Of a DNA stretch of 64,000 bases, positions 10,308-21,016 are shown in pieces. Source of the DNA: Saccharomycopsis malanga (lineage: Eukaryota; Ascomycota; Saccharomycetes; Ascoideales; Saccharomycopsidaceae); NCBI GenBank assembly GCA_004014935.1, contig CP025323.1:1426001-1490000 (forward strand), given 5' to 3'. Numbering within the stretch: the first letter of the stretch is position 1; every line of letters starts with the position of its first letter. Below the pieces are notes generated by a model, which did not search any database, was not told where the DNA came from, and was given only the letters and a program-made list of their open reading frames with translations. The position numbers were made by a program, and so were the translations under genes.

Positions 10308-10716
10308 GCTTCTCTTGTTTTTCACTTCCCTTTCTCTCTTTGATTAACCAAAGACCTTTATCACATTATCAATTGTTTACGCATCAACTGCATGACTTTA
10401 ATGACTCTTTTTCTTTGTTCTTTTTTTTACTGCTTATGTGTTTTTACTATTTTTGCTTTAAACCGCTACTCTGTCCTTGGCAGAGATAATACATGTTTTC
10501 CTCAACGGATACCAAACTTTTAGTTGTAAGATTTGCCTATTTGCTAGGTACCATTTGTTTTTGATAACATTTAATAACACATTATGGCGTAGACGTTGCG
10601 GATGGCTCTGTCGTTAGTGCTCTCGGGCTAAGTATTCACCCACGATTAAAAGGTACTTGAGTAGCTCAATTCAAAGCCGTTGATTACCTATCAGCCCTGT
10701 TATTTCTGCTCATACA
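10308..10716. other. MET6 3' flank
   Basis: T-rich 3' untranslated and terminator region. A weak SINE-head-like string (GGATGGCTCTG...GTTAGTGCTCTCGGGC) lies at about 10599-10630, too diverged to call a copy. Confidence 0.4.
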
Positions 10717-11774
10717 TTTGGCAAAAAATGGGCTTATTAATTGCCAAAATTTACTCCCGAAAAGTAAAGACGTTCTCTCTTTTTAACAAAAATTGCATCC
10801 GTGTCTTACTATTGCCAAGTGGCCAAGTTGGTTGGGCCATGCGCCACTCAAAATAGTGCAGAATAGTGCAGAAAAGTAAGTGTGGCGTTCCTCACTTGGG
10901 GTTTTGGGACTCAATTCGCGCTGTTGACGTTTTGGAGTAATCATCAAACGTTTTATTGAATTAAATCTATTCTATCCAGGTTAATTTCATTTGAAAAACC
11001 GTATCCCAACATTCTGTATTTTTTTGCTATACTATGGTACTATTTATAATTCGAAAAAAGTAGATTTTCGAACAAATATTTGATAAAACCGAAAATTGTC
11101 AATTTTGAGAAAATGTTGATTTTTTCAAGTCATATTCTAAAGTTTTTCCAGCAAAGCAAACCATACAAAAAATATATTTCTGTACCCTTTAGATCCTAGA
11201 GCTTTATAAAATGTAGTTTGTTTTGGGAGTTGCTTTCTACAAATAATTTAATAGTGAGAAAGTATCATTTTTTAGAAATTAACACATAATTTGTTAAAAA
11301 TCGTCTTTCTCACCTCTCAAAAAAGACTTATTTTACTTCATGACATTATTCCATAGTTTCTCATTGCTTTTAGATTTATTACGCTTCCTCCAAGATTTTA
11401 ATAAGCTTCTATTCCAAAGAAACGAGTATCTAGAGGGCTAAAAAAACATTTGTTTATTATAGGTTTTCAGAGGAATTAACATTTGATTATATTCATTATA
11501 TAATGCCAAACTAGCATATTTCAACTTCCGTTATACATTGAATATTTCATGGGCCTTGGTAAAGCGTAATGTGCTTTTTAATAAGCTTTATACTTCTGTT
11601 CATGGAAGTCCGTTTTGAAAATACGTTTATTCCTTTCAGGCTACAGTTATAGATGGTTTAAAATTACTTTGTCTTTAGTACTTTTTTTTTCACTGTTTCA
11701 GGTTCTGATTTATTTTTCTACATTCTTATAGAAGTAGTATATTGAGTGTAAATCGGTGATAAACTTTGTTTATT
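10717..11774 (+). repeat. 1-kb dispersed repeat, copy A
   Basis: Longest 5' end of the family with copy D. It starts TTTGGCAAAAAATGGGC, then TTAATTGCCAAAA, a CTCTCTTTTTAAC line, the tRNA-like segment with A box TGGCCAAGTTGG, the CGCCAC...GTGTGGCG inverted repeat, a B-box-like GGACTCAATTC and the AT-rich body. It ends near GGTGATAAACTTTG, where this copy is diverged. No coding capacity. Confidence 0.85.
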
Positions 11775-11884
11775 TATACAACTGGCTTTTATTTTAAGTG
11801 TTGAAATAATATATTGAATACTACTGGAAGTATACTTATCGTTATAACTATTGCTATTACAATTATTACCATTACTATTATTAC

Positions 11885-11935
11885 TTTACTCAGTCCCTTT
11901 AGACATGGAGCGTTTATACGAAACAAAGTATATAA
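11885..11935 (+). repeat. SINE 3'-end fragment
   Basis: About 50 bp matching the conserved SINE 3' module (CCCTTTAGACATGGAGCG...TATACGAAAC). It lies about 110 bp beyond the end of the 1-kb repeat copy A. Confidence 0.5.
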
Positions 11936-12529
11936 AAAGGATAAAAGAAGACCAAAATAAAGGAGAAAATAGAATCTTAAATTGTGTTTGAGCAGTGAGG
12001 TACCTATAAAAGGTAATTAATGTAAAACTTTTGGCAACTCATAGAGATAACGAAAATAGGAAATGCCAATGGCGTGAGTAATGACTGTTAATTCTAGCCA
12101 ATAAGAATCAGCAAGATGAGATTAGCATTTGTCAAGAGAGCCAATATAAGTGGAGCAAAAATAGAATAAGGAGGTTGAAGGCATCTAGTTGATCAGACCA
12201 TAATACTAGAACCATATAGATATTTACCACCAATGATATATATGAATTATCGTTACTATAATAGGAATTAGTTCTTGTTTTACTTGTCTGGCGGAAGGTT
12301 TCCCCCGATTTACTAAGAATGCGCTGTAGAGGAGCCAAGCTAACTGTCCATTTTGGTTTTGACCATGTTTGATTTCTAAAGTGGCAGAATGCTGTTCAAC
12401 GAGAACTACACTTGAACGCTACAAAAGAAGATGAAGATGAATGTGAAACTCCTGAAAACACCAAGATGACCGTGCTTGGGGCAACCCATCGGCTGTTCAG
12501 GCAAAAGACGATGGGCAGCGAACAATTAC
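11936..12529. other. intergenic, nothing recognised
   Basis: About 600 bp with no ATG-initiated frame worth calling and no clear repeat. The last part may be a heavily decayed SINE body. Confidence 0.4.
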
Positions 12530-12640
12530 CAGGTCATGATTAGGTTTTCTCCACCGGGGTTTACCAAGTCCCTTTAGACACAGCGCGTATATATGAAACT
12601 GATATTTACTAGGCTTGAAATATATGAAAAAACAATTTTA
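12530..12640 (+). repeat. SINE 3' part directly upstream of the GIY-YIG gene
   Basis: Matches the SINE 3' module (GTTTACCAAGTCCCTTTAGA, GATATTTACTAGGCTTGAAA, TATATGA). Its end supplies the first in-frame ATG (12624) of the following gene. The head and most of the body are missing or unrecognisable. Confidence 0.7.
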
Positions 12641-12683
12641 CCGTCGTGTAAATCTCTATTGCTCAACTATACCATACATCTCC

Positions 12684-13628
12684 ATGCCACAGTGTCAAGG
12701 GACAACCAAACAGAATCAACGGTGTAAAAAGAACGTGGCTAATGGATCATTCTGTCATTATCATAAATCCCAAGCACCAATCAGCAAGCTTGATAACAGC
12801 CCATCAAAGCCAAAGCCAGAAAAACATGAGACCAGTTGTCCAGTAAAGCCGTCCACAACCTACAAAATCAAGCTCTCTACTAATACTGAATACACACCGG
12901 CCAAAGTCCAAAAAGCTAGTTCGGGAAGCATATACATGTACACATTTACACATTTATTGAGTAAACATCCCCAGCTGAAGGATTGGATCAAAATACAGGT
13001 TGGCGATGGCTGTGTCAATGGTTCCGAGGCATTGAAAGTGTTTAACCCGAAACATTTCTTGCTAGTCAAGATTGGTCTTACCACACAACCTGTGTCAAAA
13101 CGAATAAATCAATGGTTGAACCAATGCAACCATCAGATTTCTGTCATAGGCCCCGATGTGTTGTCAAAATATGCCCCGTCTTCGCTAGCCAGTCTTTTCA
13201 AAAACTTGAGTCTTGAGAATTCCACATACAAGACAAGAGGCTTGCCTAAGGGTGTTTTAGAAGATACCAGCTCCAGGGTTTCGCACAGCTTTAAAGAGTG
13301 GGTGGTCAGCATGAACAACAAAAACAAACTACGGAACAACCAGATGAAGACATTCGACATATTGGACAATGGCTTTTACTGTAAGGATAAATTGGCTTTT
13401 ATTGAGAAGAAAATACACACCATACTACGGGCTGAGTTTGGAAATGTTGAGGTGGAATGTGAAAACTGCTCCAAAGTCTTGATGAAAGAGAGCCATACTG
13501 ATAATACAAACATTCGAAACAAAACTATTCATCGCGAATGGTTTATTATTCCTCGAAATAAGCTTATCGATGTGTTTTGTCTAGTGGACGAAATCTGCCA
13601 TCGGTACTCCATGGGTTCCAATAAATAG
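12684..13628 (+). CDS. GIY-YIG (T5orf172/DUF1766) domain protein
   Basis: Predicted nuclease-fold protein of 314 aa from the ATG at 12684. The N-terminal Cys/His motif CQGTTKQNQRCKKNVANGSFCHYHK looks zinc-binding. A GIY-YIG-type core follows: IYMYTFTHLL as the first strand, then FLLVKIGLTTQPVSKRINQWLNQC, which carries the typical K-I-G-x-T and the conserved Arg. The C-terminal part has an AFIEKKIHTILRAEF helix and a further CENC pair. Fungal members (for example S. pombe mug113) are little studied, so no function is assigned. An ATG at 12624 would add 20 residues, but it lies in the tail of a SINE, so 12684, which begins the conserved Cys motif, is preferred. The gene converges on SUB2, about 150 bp away. 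Confidence 0.72.
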   Translation: MPQCQGTTKQNQRCKKNVANGSFCHYHKSQAPISKLDNSPSKPKPEKHETSCPVKPSTTYKIKLSTNTEYTPAKVQKASSGSIYMYTFTHLLSKHPQLKDWIKIQVGDGCVNGSEALKVFNPKHFLLVKIGLTTQPVSKRINQWLNQCNHQISVIGPDVLSKYAPSSLASLFKNLSLENSTYKTRGLPKGVLEDTSSRVSHSFKEWVVSMNNKNKLRNNQMKTFDILDNGFYCKDKLAFIEKKIHTILRAEFGNVEVECENCSKVLMKESHTDNTNIRNKTIHREWFIIPRNKLIDVFCLVDEICHRYSMGSNK

Positions 13629-13776
13629 CCTACACATAATAAACAAAAAACAATTTTTTTTTCATATATTCAAACTTTTTCATAGTAGACTTGAATAAAA
13701 GTAATAACAATAAGTATACAATAATCGAAAACAGTTGGCGTGGGAAGAAAACTTGGATAGAGTGATGACACATTGA

Positions 13777-15698
13777 TCAAGTGTTCATATAAGTGCTTGG
13801 ATCAACGCCTTCGTCTGGAAACTCGGTGATTTTGACGTCAAATCTCTCTTGAATCTTCTCCAAGACCTTTTCGTCTTCCTCTGTGCTGACAAAACTGACT
13901 GCCAAACCCTTGGTACCGAATCTACCAGCTCTACCGACTCTGTGCAAGTACTGGTCAGCTTCGTTTGGCAAATCGTAGTTGATGGCCAAGTTGATTCTTT
14001 CAATATCAATACCTCTACCAAAGACGTCGGTGGAAACACAAATTCTCTTGTTGAACTCCTTGAACGACTTGTAGCGAGCAATTCTTTCCTCTTGAGGCAA
14101 GTTGGAATGGACAGCAATAGACGGGAAGTTACAAGAGCACAACAATTGATTCAATTCCTCCGCTCTATTGGTAGACTTGACAAAAATGATAACTTGGTTG
14201 AATTCCAAAGAGTCTAACAATTCAGACAACTTTCTGTTCTTCTCCTTTTCGGCCAACTTCAAGTAGTATTGCTGCAAACCGTGCAAGGTCAACTTGGCCT
14301 CGTCGTCAACATAGATTTCCAATGGGTTTTGCATAAACTTCTTACAAATTGGACGGATTTCTTGAGATAAAGTGGCAGAAAACATCATCACTTGTTTTTG
14401 ATGTGGCGTCAATTTGAACACCTCTTGGACGTCTCTTCTCATGTCAAGACCTTCCAAGACCTTGTCACATTCATCAATGATGAAGTTCTTCACGTTGTTT
14501 ACTCTAAGATACTTGTCACGAACCAAAGCACGCAATCTGCCTGGAGTAGCAACAACAATGTGTGGAGCAGTCTCCTTGTTTTTCAACTTTTCAGCGTCTT
14601 TCTTGATATCAGTACCACCATAAAAGACTTCGGTTCTAATCTCTGGTGTGTACTTGGAAAATCTAGAATACTCATTACGGATTTGGTAAGCCAATTCTCT
14701 GGTATGGCAAATAACCAAAGTACTGACTTCACCGTCAACTGGCTCCAATTGTTGCAAGGAAGACAATACAAAAACAGCGGTTTTACCCAAACCTGATTTG
14801 GCCTGACATAACACGTCAGTACCTAAAATGGATTGTGGGATACAAACTTGTTGAACTATTGGGGTTAGTGATGGTCTATGATAGCCAATAAGCAAAGAAT
14901 GGTGGGATGGCTATGGCGATGGCTATGATAATGACTATGATAATGGCAATGATAATAAAGTTAATTGTATCAAATGTTAAATCGTTTGAAAGTTGATCGA
15001 ATATTTCAATGCAAATCAAAAAGTGCAATATCAAAATGCAAAGGAGCGTTGAAAATTGATGAAATTTTTCAAAAAGGTAGAAAATATTGAGAAACTGATA
15101 AAATATACTATAAATGATGAAATATAGTACAACTGATGAAATCTTGAGAAAAAGAGCTAAAATATGCCAAAAAAGAATAGTTTAAATCATCCAGGAAATG
15201 TCGAAAGTATGCTACAATTCATTATACACGTAAAATTACAAGTACTGGTCCACGTTATATACTTGCTCACGTGCTGTACATTTCCACCGATTATGACAAG
15301 TTGCCTCTCAATCTGCCTTAGCCCCCAACGTCCAATGTGATACTTGACGTTTTGCAAACAATTGCCATGCAAAAAGACAACTACTATTGTAAAAACTTGA
15401 TAATCGACCAAGCGCCATCATTCTTTAGCTCATTTGACATTCTCTGAAACAACACGATTGATGCGTTTGCTCAAATAAGATACTAACCTTCAGAAGGATG
15501 TTCGAAACCACAGTCGACAATGGCTCTCAACAATTCAGGCTTCAAAAGGAAATCTTTGAAACCAGTGGCATGGATACCGACATAGGAACCTTTCTTGTCG
15601 GCTTCTTCATTACCAGAAGCCTTGGTGCCGTTGTTGGTTTGAGCAACTTCTTCAGAGTCGGAATACTCCAAAAGATCTTCTTCACCTTCGTGGGACAT
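13777..15698 (-). CDS. SUB2: DEAD-box RNA helicase of the TREX mRNA-export complex (two exons)
   Basis: Joined exons 15698-15488 and 14855-13777 give 429 aa. Sub2/UAP56 is a nuclear RNA helicase that acts in spliceosome assembly and loads the export adaptor Yra1 within TREX. The N-terminus [17 protein letters not shown] is almost identical to S. cerevisiae Sub2. Motifs: AKSGLGKT (I), ATPGR (Ib), DECD (II), SAT (III), and [10 protein letters not shown] (VI). The intron splits the Q-motif region (GFEHPSE/VQQ), and joining restores the family reading [11 protein letters not shown]. The start codon is shared with the S. cerevisiae protein. It is divergent from the Ser/Asn-rich gene at 16345. Identification is secure; the splice sites follow from protein conservation. 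Confidence 0.96.
14856..15487 (-). other. SUB2 intron, 632 bp
   Basis: Read on the minus strand, it starts GTTAGT directly after GAAG and ends CACTAACCCCAATAG. The branch-site motif CTAAC is only about 8 nt from the acceptor AG. Without splicing the first exon runs into a stop within two codons. The intron interior is AT-rich with repeated GATGGCTATG-like words at its 3' side and one CACGTG. I see no clear snoRNA boxes. Confidence 0.9.
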
Positions 15699-16344
15699 TG
15701 TGATTTGCTATAGTTGATGATGACGTTTGAAATATCAACCTGGTAAAAACTGAAAAATGGCCGCTGAAAAGTGGCAAAATTCATGAAAAAAACAACAAAT
15801 TGAGCTAGGGCCGGGTAACCCTTGAAATTAAGTATGAGGAGGGAGGAGACTATATAAGGGGCCGGTGAAATGGCTGGAATAATAAAAAGTTGTTGGAGCA
15901 AATTGAAGTAAAATTATTGGCAGAAGCTGGATATTATGAGGACTATTAGAATATACGATTGGTTGTAAAATTTTGTAGAGTAGCAGTTGAAAAGACTGAT
16001 TAATGGGGGCCAATCAGGGCAGTGAACGGGCTCATCGCGGAGGGATGATTTGCGCCATACATCTTTTGGCGAAAATCATGTTTAACAATGGGAAAGTAGA
16101 ATGAAGACATGTTCCTAGAAAGAGATAATTGTCAATTTTTAAAACTGTTCAAGACTTTGATAAGTAGTTGTTCCTTATTGGTTGTATATACTGGTTACAA
16201 GTAGTATTTTCAAGCAGTTGCGTTATTGACTAGTTATAATCCTGGTAATTTGCAGTGAATAAACTGCTGAATTTGAAGTTTCACTCAACCTATTCAGCAA
16301 AAAAATTGAAAAAAGCGTTTTTTCGCCAAATTGTTATTATATCA
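15699..16344. promoter_or_regulatory. divergent promoter region
   Basis: A 646-bp gap between the SUB2 and Ser/Asn-rich start codons. A TATATA element at about 15850 faces SUB2. The frame of the right-hand gene is open upstream through GTG only, so its leader is probably untranslated. Confidence 0.5.
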
Positions 16345-18147
16345 ATGAGTTTTAAGCCCTATGACACCCACAGTGTGTCCACCGCTACGTCCTCTCCAGT
16401 CCATTCACATTTCCAGGTGCTTGAGAAGGATAATACCACCACTGATGATTTGAGTGCAAATATTGGCCCAAACAACGATATAACCACTGGGTTTGATAAC
16501 CACAGCAATATAAACACCGAGTTTAATAACCACAGTAATATTGACAACTTGTCGTTGCTTAATATCAATTCTTCGATTGAGGATAGTCTTATTGCCGATG
16601 CCAGAGCTGACCGAGAGAAACAAAAGTATCTTTCCTCCACCGCTGCGTCTATTGCCTCCTCAGACAATCTAGAAGCACTTAGTGGGCCAGAGTTTCAAGG
16701 AGGAACCATTGCAAACAATTTGACTGCGGCCATGCATTCTCCTGCCATTGGCAATGGCCCAAACAATATGTCCAACAATAATGTTTCCAAACTCAATTCG
16801 CCTGTCCCTATCAAGGCCACCATAAACAGTGTAATGTACAATGAATGGCCGTCCCGACCACTTTCAAGAAGCTCTACCAATTCAATGTTGTCTATGACTG
16901 CTGCTAAAGATGGCGTAGAGGGAAAACCTCTCAAGAGGAGCTTGAAACATCCCGAACCTTACAGATTCTATGGATCCAGTGGTTACCCCTCTACCATGGC
17001 AGGAAATGTTCCTGATAATGGTTCAATTTCATCGTCTTCTAGAAGATTAAGTATAACTCCACCTTTAAAACCTGCGGATTCTTCCATCGAAATACAGTCC
17101 AATGCGGATGAACAAATGTATGATGATGACCATAGTATAGACGCTGTGAATGACAACGATGCTGATGTGGATAGTTTAAAAGATAACGATTCTATTCTGG
17201 GAGCTGACAGTATTACTGAAAGCTCCTTTAATTATAATGAGCCAAAAGCGGTGCATACTCCCGTAGAAAATTCATATATTTCCAATAATCACGAGGATGC
17301 TGCTACAAACAGCACCACTAGCAATGATAACAACTTGACAATTGCCAATATCAGGAAGAACAGTCTTAATATGGGCAGTTCGCATACACATCACAAGTCA
17401 AAAATCCTCAATATTAATGATAGCAGTGTCAGAAAGGCCAAAATCAGCAGCTCTCCCTTAGCCAAGGACGTGTCGTTCAGCGAAACCAGTTCTATTGTGA
17501 ACAATAACGGGAGTAATATCAACAGTCCAGCAATGGGGAAATTGCATAGAAGCAATACCAACATTTCCAATGTGTCTGTATCTTCCTCAGTGCAGAACAA
17601 CAATGCCTACGCTAGTAATAGCCATTTGTTACTAAACAATTCCGGGATCTCTCGTATATTCTCAAACTTGCCTAATGAGCCACCAATAACATTGAACGAA
17701 AAAATCAACATGCTCAGACCTAGTAGTAACATCAAAAAACTAAATCCTTTGTTGAGTCCAAACTTTAATAATAAAGGCTCTTTGGAAACATTGTCAATCC
17801 ATTCACACAATAACAGTTTGAGTAACATCAACATGATGCTCACAAACTCCAATCATCAAAACATCATTGTAGATGAAAAAGAACTTTCCAAACAGGCGAG
17901 AAAACCTACAATTAAAAACACAGGCACTTTAAAGAGTAATCCTCCAGGCTCTCCCTTGAGAGGTAAAAAAGTAGCCGAAAATGTAAGCAATTATGAAAAT
18001 ATCAATGGTGGCGGCGGAAACCTGTTTCTTCAACCATTGCCTAACCCCACGTTCAATCGTTTGGTCCATATGACTTCCCTCAGCACTGTGGGTGGAATCA
18101 GTGACTTTGAAGACGACGAAAGCTCTCTTAATAATTATCGGCCATGA
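16345..18147 (+). CDS. Ser/Asn-rich protein of unknown function
   Basis: A 600-aa protein from the ATG at 16345 (MSFKPYDTHSVSTATSSPV). The frame can be extended upstream only through GTG. It has no membrane segment or enzyme motif. Most of it is low-complexity Ser/Asn with likely kinase sites: RPLSRSSTNS, RRLSITPPLKP and GSPLRGKK. A tandem near-repeat DNHSNINTEFNNHSNID occurs at about residues 50-66. The C-terminus, PLPNPTFNRLVHMTSLSTVGG then an acidic stretch, looks the most conserved-like. This pattern suggests a regulatory or cell-polarity phosphoprotein. I do not recognise the family. Confidence 0.7.
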   Translation: MSFKPYDTHSVSTATSSPVHSHFQVLEKDNTTTDDLSANIGPNNDITTGFDNHSNINTEFNNHSNIDNLSLLNINSSIEDSLIADARADREKQKYLSSTAASIASSDNLEALSGPEFQGGTIANNLTAAMHSPAIGNGPNNMSNNNVSKLNSPVPIKATINSVMYNEWPSRPLSRSSTNSMLSMTAAKDGVEGKPLKRSLKHPEPYRFYGSSGYPSTMAGNVPDNGSISSSSRRLSITPPLKPADSSIEIQSNADEQMYDDDHSIDAVNDNDADVDSLKDNDSILGADSITESSFNYNEPKAVHTPVENSYISNNHEDAATNSTTSNDNNLTIANIRKNSLNMGSSHTHHKSKILNINDSSVRKAKISSSPLAKDVSFSETSSIVNNNGSNINSPAMGKLHRSNTNISNVSVSSSVQNNNAYASNSHLLLNNSGISRIFSNLPNEPPITLNEKINMLRPSSNIKKLNPLLSPNFNNKGSLETLSIHSHNNSLSNINMMLTNSNHQNIIVDEKELSKQARKPTIKNTGTLKSNPPGSPLRGKKVAENVSNYENINGGGGNLFLQPLPNPTFNRLVHMTSLSTVGGISDFEDDESSLNNYRP

Positions 18148-18454
18148 TTTCTGATAATTTTCTTCTATTGGTTCATTTGTTTTTTTATATGTTGTTCTAT
18201 TGTTTTTTTTTAGATTTTTTACGGTTGATGTGTTGTTCTTTTTTGGTTAAAAAAAGGTGTGTAGGCAGTATTCTTGTTCTTTCTCTCTCTTTGTTTTATT
18301 ATAAATTTTTTCTATCCGCTTTCTATATAATTGCTCAATGTATCATTAGTTTGTTTGAACGTTGGTTGTAAACTGCTTAGCAAATATGTAAAGGTGGGTA
18401 CTTTTTTTTCGGTAAATAAAGAGTTCAGTTTCCAATATATCTGAGCTAAACCTT
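18148..18454. other. 3' flank, T-rich
   Basis: T-rich DNA after the stop codon, typical of a yeast 3' untranslated region. Nothing else seen. Confidence 0.45.
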
Positions 18455-18710
18455 TGGGCAGACTGGTTGAATGGCCAGAGGTTTCAAAAAAGAGAAGAGT
18501 TGAAGCAGGATCTTGTGTTCAAACTTGACTCGCTGCTTTTACTCTACAAGCAAGTGCAACTGTCTGAATCACAATCTAAACTTAAGTTTGGTACATACCC
18601 TGTAGTTAATTGAGTAATCTTCTCATCAAGAATACAATGACCAGGCGTATTGAGTTTAACCAAGCGCCTTTAGACTCAGCATCTATATGTATGTACTGTT
18701 TATGGTATGT
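18455..18710 (+). repeat. SINE, old and diverged long form
   Basis: All parts can be followed: a damaged head (GGTTGAATGGCCAGAGG, AAAAAAGAGAAGAG), a diverged B-box region, the body line CAAGCAAGTGCAACTGTCTG, and the 3' module (ACCAAGCGCCTTTAGACTCAGC). No tail repeat or clear duplication remains, so it is an old copy. Confidence 0.65.
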
Positions 18711-19396
18711 TTTGATTAGATACCTATAAATATTTACAGTGGTCACTTACTTGGTTTATATTAAGAATCAATTTGAATTCCAAGAAGCGTATATTCCAAA
18801 TGGGTACAGAGCTTACAAGTAGTTGGATAATGTTAAGAAGTCTGTACAACCAGCGGTACAATATTTTTCGAAAGTGCTTGATACCAAAAATAAGACCAAT
18901 AAGATGAAAGTAAAAGCTTAGTTGAAGGTTATTGCGAATTAGACGTATATTAGGAGCACTTTGATTATAGCTTATAAAACCTGTAAAAATACATAAAGAA
19001 TTTACATGCTTGATTTAAATATAGTACGGCAGTCTATTTGATTCGTACAAATGGTCTGGTTTGAACTATACATTTATCTATGTTGAAAAACAACCAAAAA
19101 TTCTTAATATCAACTACCAAAAACAGATTTCTCATAAATAAATAGCGATCAAATCAAGTCTTTTACTGTGCGTTTTATTATTGAGTTTCAATGCCGTGTT
19201 TTTCCCGCTCTACGTTTGCTAATTTCATCAAAAGTATTTATAGTGTTGAATATTAGTGATTAATGTGTAGAGAGTTCAAGTCTTGTTAGAGGGATTTAAT
19301 TTTAAAGTGGCCAGATTTTCAAATTTTAAAGTGGTCAAGGCGATATATTGATCTAGAGGTTGGATTGGATATAAAGATTGATAGAGTTGGTTGATA
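18711..19396. other. intergenic upstream of SRF1
   Basis: About 690 bp, AT-rich, with no gene or repeat copy seen. A 16-bp direct repeat (ATTTTAAAGTGG/TTTTAAAGTGG) lies just before SRF1, near 19298-19336. Confidence 0.45.
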
Positions 19397-20707
19397 ATGT
19401 CTAATGAAGACACAAATGTTCCTGATGGCTCTAGAACACGAAGCAATACTGGCAATGGACATAGCCATCATACTGACAGGGCCAGCAACAATACACATGA
19501 GATAGGGTCGAATGTGACGAATTATGACGAGAACACTAATGTGAATGAACATTTTGACAATATAAGACATTATAATCTTGAGCCTACAGTGGTTCCACCC
19601 TATGTTTTGGACAGTGTGGCCAAAGCCCATCACAAGGAGGCCCAGGAGATGTCCAACATGCCCAACGATTTGTTTCTTTCATCGATCAATAACAATTGGA
19701 ACAATTTTCTTAGCACTATAGAGTCGAAATCTTCCAATTTGTTAAAAGGCAAAGTAGTTCCTTTGCATCCCAAACAAGGACTGGTTCAGTCTGGCGATTT
19801 TGACGACATAACCTTGAAAGAATACAAACTACCTGATTTGTCTGGGTCTTGGGAAGGCGACGAACGGTTGAAGAAAATCCTCAATGAAGAGAGCTATGGC
19901 ACTAATAACAAAGCTTCTGACGGGTTTTCCAACACCAGATTCCTCAGTTTTTTCAGAAAACCAAAAAATCAGGAAGATCCAGACACATTGCTTACAGGAA
20001 ATAACAAGAAACTGCTCCATTACCAGAAGAATTTGCTTGAAGGCAATGACGATTCCCCCAAACAACGTTCTTCTGCTAAATACTGGATGTCTACAGAACA
20101 ACGAGGCCGTTGGAAACCAGCGTTGAAAAGCATGTTCTTGTTTAACCCGTATTTGTTGGTGACCCTCAGAACTATTATGTTTGTTCTCTGTGTGATAGCC
20201 CTCGGCCTAGCCAGCTCCATATACCAAAAAACCAAAAGCAGTGGCATTTACAACTTGTCTCAGCAGCCCAGCACTATTATGGCCATCTGCGTCCAGTCAA
20301 TTGCCTTGGTATACTTGGTGTATATCACTTGGGACGAGTACAGTGGTAAACCATTAGGTCTTCGTGATCCAATGGGGAAAATCAGATTAATTCTATTTGA
20401 CTTATTATTCATCATTTTTGGTTCTGCTAACTTGTCTTTGGCTTATAATACCTTATTTGATGACCGTTGGGTCTGCGTACGTAATAGTCTCACTAATTTA
20501 GAATCCGACTCTCCTGCCAAAAGAGAACCACTATTACAGTTGGTCTCCAGAGCCGCAACCAGCATCAACTCTGTCAAAATATCCTCCATTTGCGACAAGC
20601 AACGTGCCTTGTCCGCATTTCTATTCATTCTTCTTTGTCTTTGGGTGTTTACTTTTACCATTAGTATTTTTAGAGTGGTTGAACGTGTCAGCTCTCCAAA
20701 ATCTTAG
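19397..20707 (+). CDS. SRF1: regulator of phospholipase D
   Basis: Orthologue of yeast Srf1, a membrane protein that regulates the phospholipase D Spo14. Reading from the ATG at 19397 (MSNEDTNVPDGSRTRSN) gives 436 aa, almost exactly the S. cerevisiae length (437). The first 240 residues are soluble and hydrophilic. Four membrane segments follow: LLVTLRTIMFVLCVIALGLA, TIMAICVQSIALVYLVYI, LILFDLLFIIFGSANLSLAY, and FLFILLCLWVFTFTISIF near the C-terminus. The signature between segments 2 and 3, YSGKPLGLRDPMGKIRL, fits the family as I remember it. It converges on the WD-repeat gene with a gap of about 310 bp. Confidence 0.75.
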   Translation: MSNEDTNVPDGSRTRSNTGNGHSHHTDRASNNTHEIGSNVTNYDENTNVNEHFDNIRHYNLEPTVVPPYVLDSVAKAHHKEAQEMSNMPNDLFLSSINNNWNNFLSTIESKSSNLLKGKVVPLHPKQGLVQSGDFDDITLKEYKLPDLSGSWEGDERLKKILNEESYGTNNKASDGFSNTRFLSFFRKPKNQEDPDTLLTGNNKKLLHYQKNLLEGNDDSPKQRSSAKYWMSTEQRGRWKPALKSMFLFNPYLLVTLRTIMFVLCVIALGLASSIYQKTKSSGIYNLSQQPSTIMAICVQSIALVYLVYITWDEYSGKPLGLRDPMGKIRLILFDLLFIIFGSANLSLAYNTLFDDRWVCVRNSLTNLESDSPAKREPLLQLVSRAATSINSVKISSICDKQRALSAFLFILLCLWVFTFTISIFRVVERVSSPKS

Positions 20708-20835
20708 TCTTGTTCTCTTTTCTTGCATGTTTTTTGTTCTGGTTACCGTTTGCAGTGTTTACAGTTAATAAAAGGTTTATCATTTATCGGCGTACAAACA
20801 ACTTGTTAAGTATTGTATGAATTAATATTAATACC

Positions 20836-20965
20836 ATCTTATATTTTGAGCCCAGTAAATATCAGTTTCGCATATGCACGCTATCTTTAAAGGGCTTGTT
20901 CAGACTTATTGTCCTGTTGATCATAATCTGATCATAATCTGATCATAATCTGATCATAATGTTAC
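20836..20965 (-). repeat. SINE 3' part with an 11-bp tandem repeat
   Basis: The 3' module is readable on the minus strand (GTATATGCG-like, GATATTTACTGGGCTC). Beyond it, four copies of TGATCATAATC lie in tandem. This marks the variable internal region seen in other copies. The body and head are missing. Confidence 0.7.
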
Positions 20966-21016
20966 ATGTTCTCCGATTCGGCCCAACGGCTACTACTATA
21001 TGTATACTTGTAATTA

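Noticed and set aside
13777-14895. SUB2 as a single-exon gene starting at 14895
   Set aside because: That start lies in the intron. The true N-terminus is the exon at 15488-15698, which joins in phase and matches the family.
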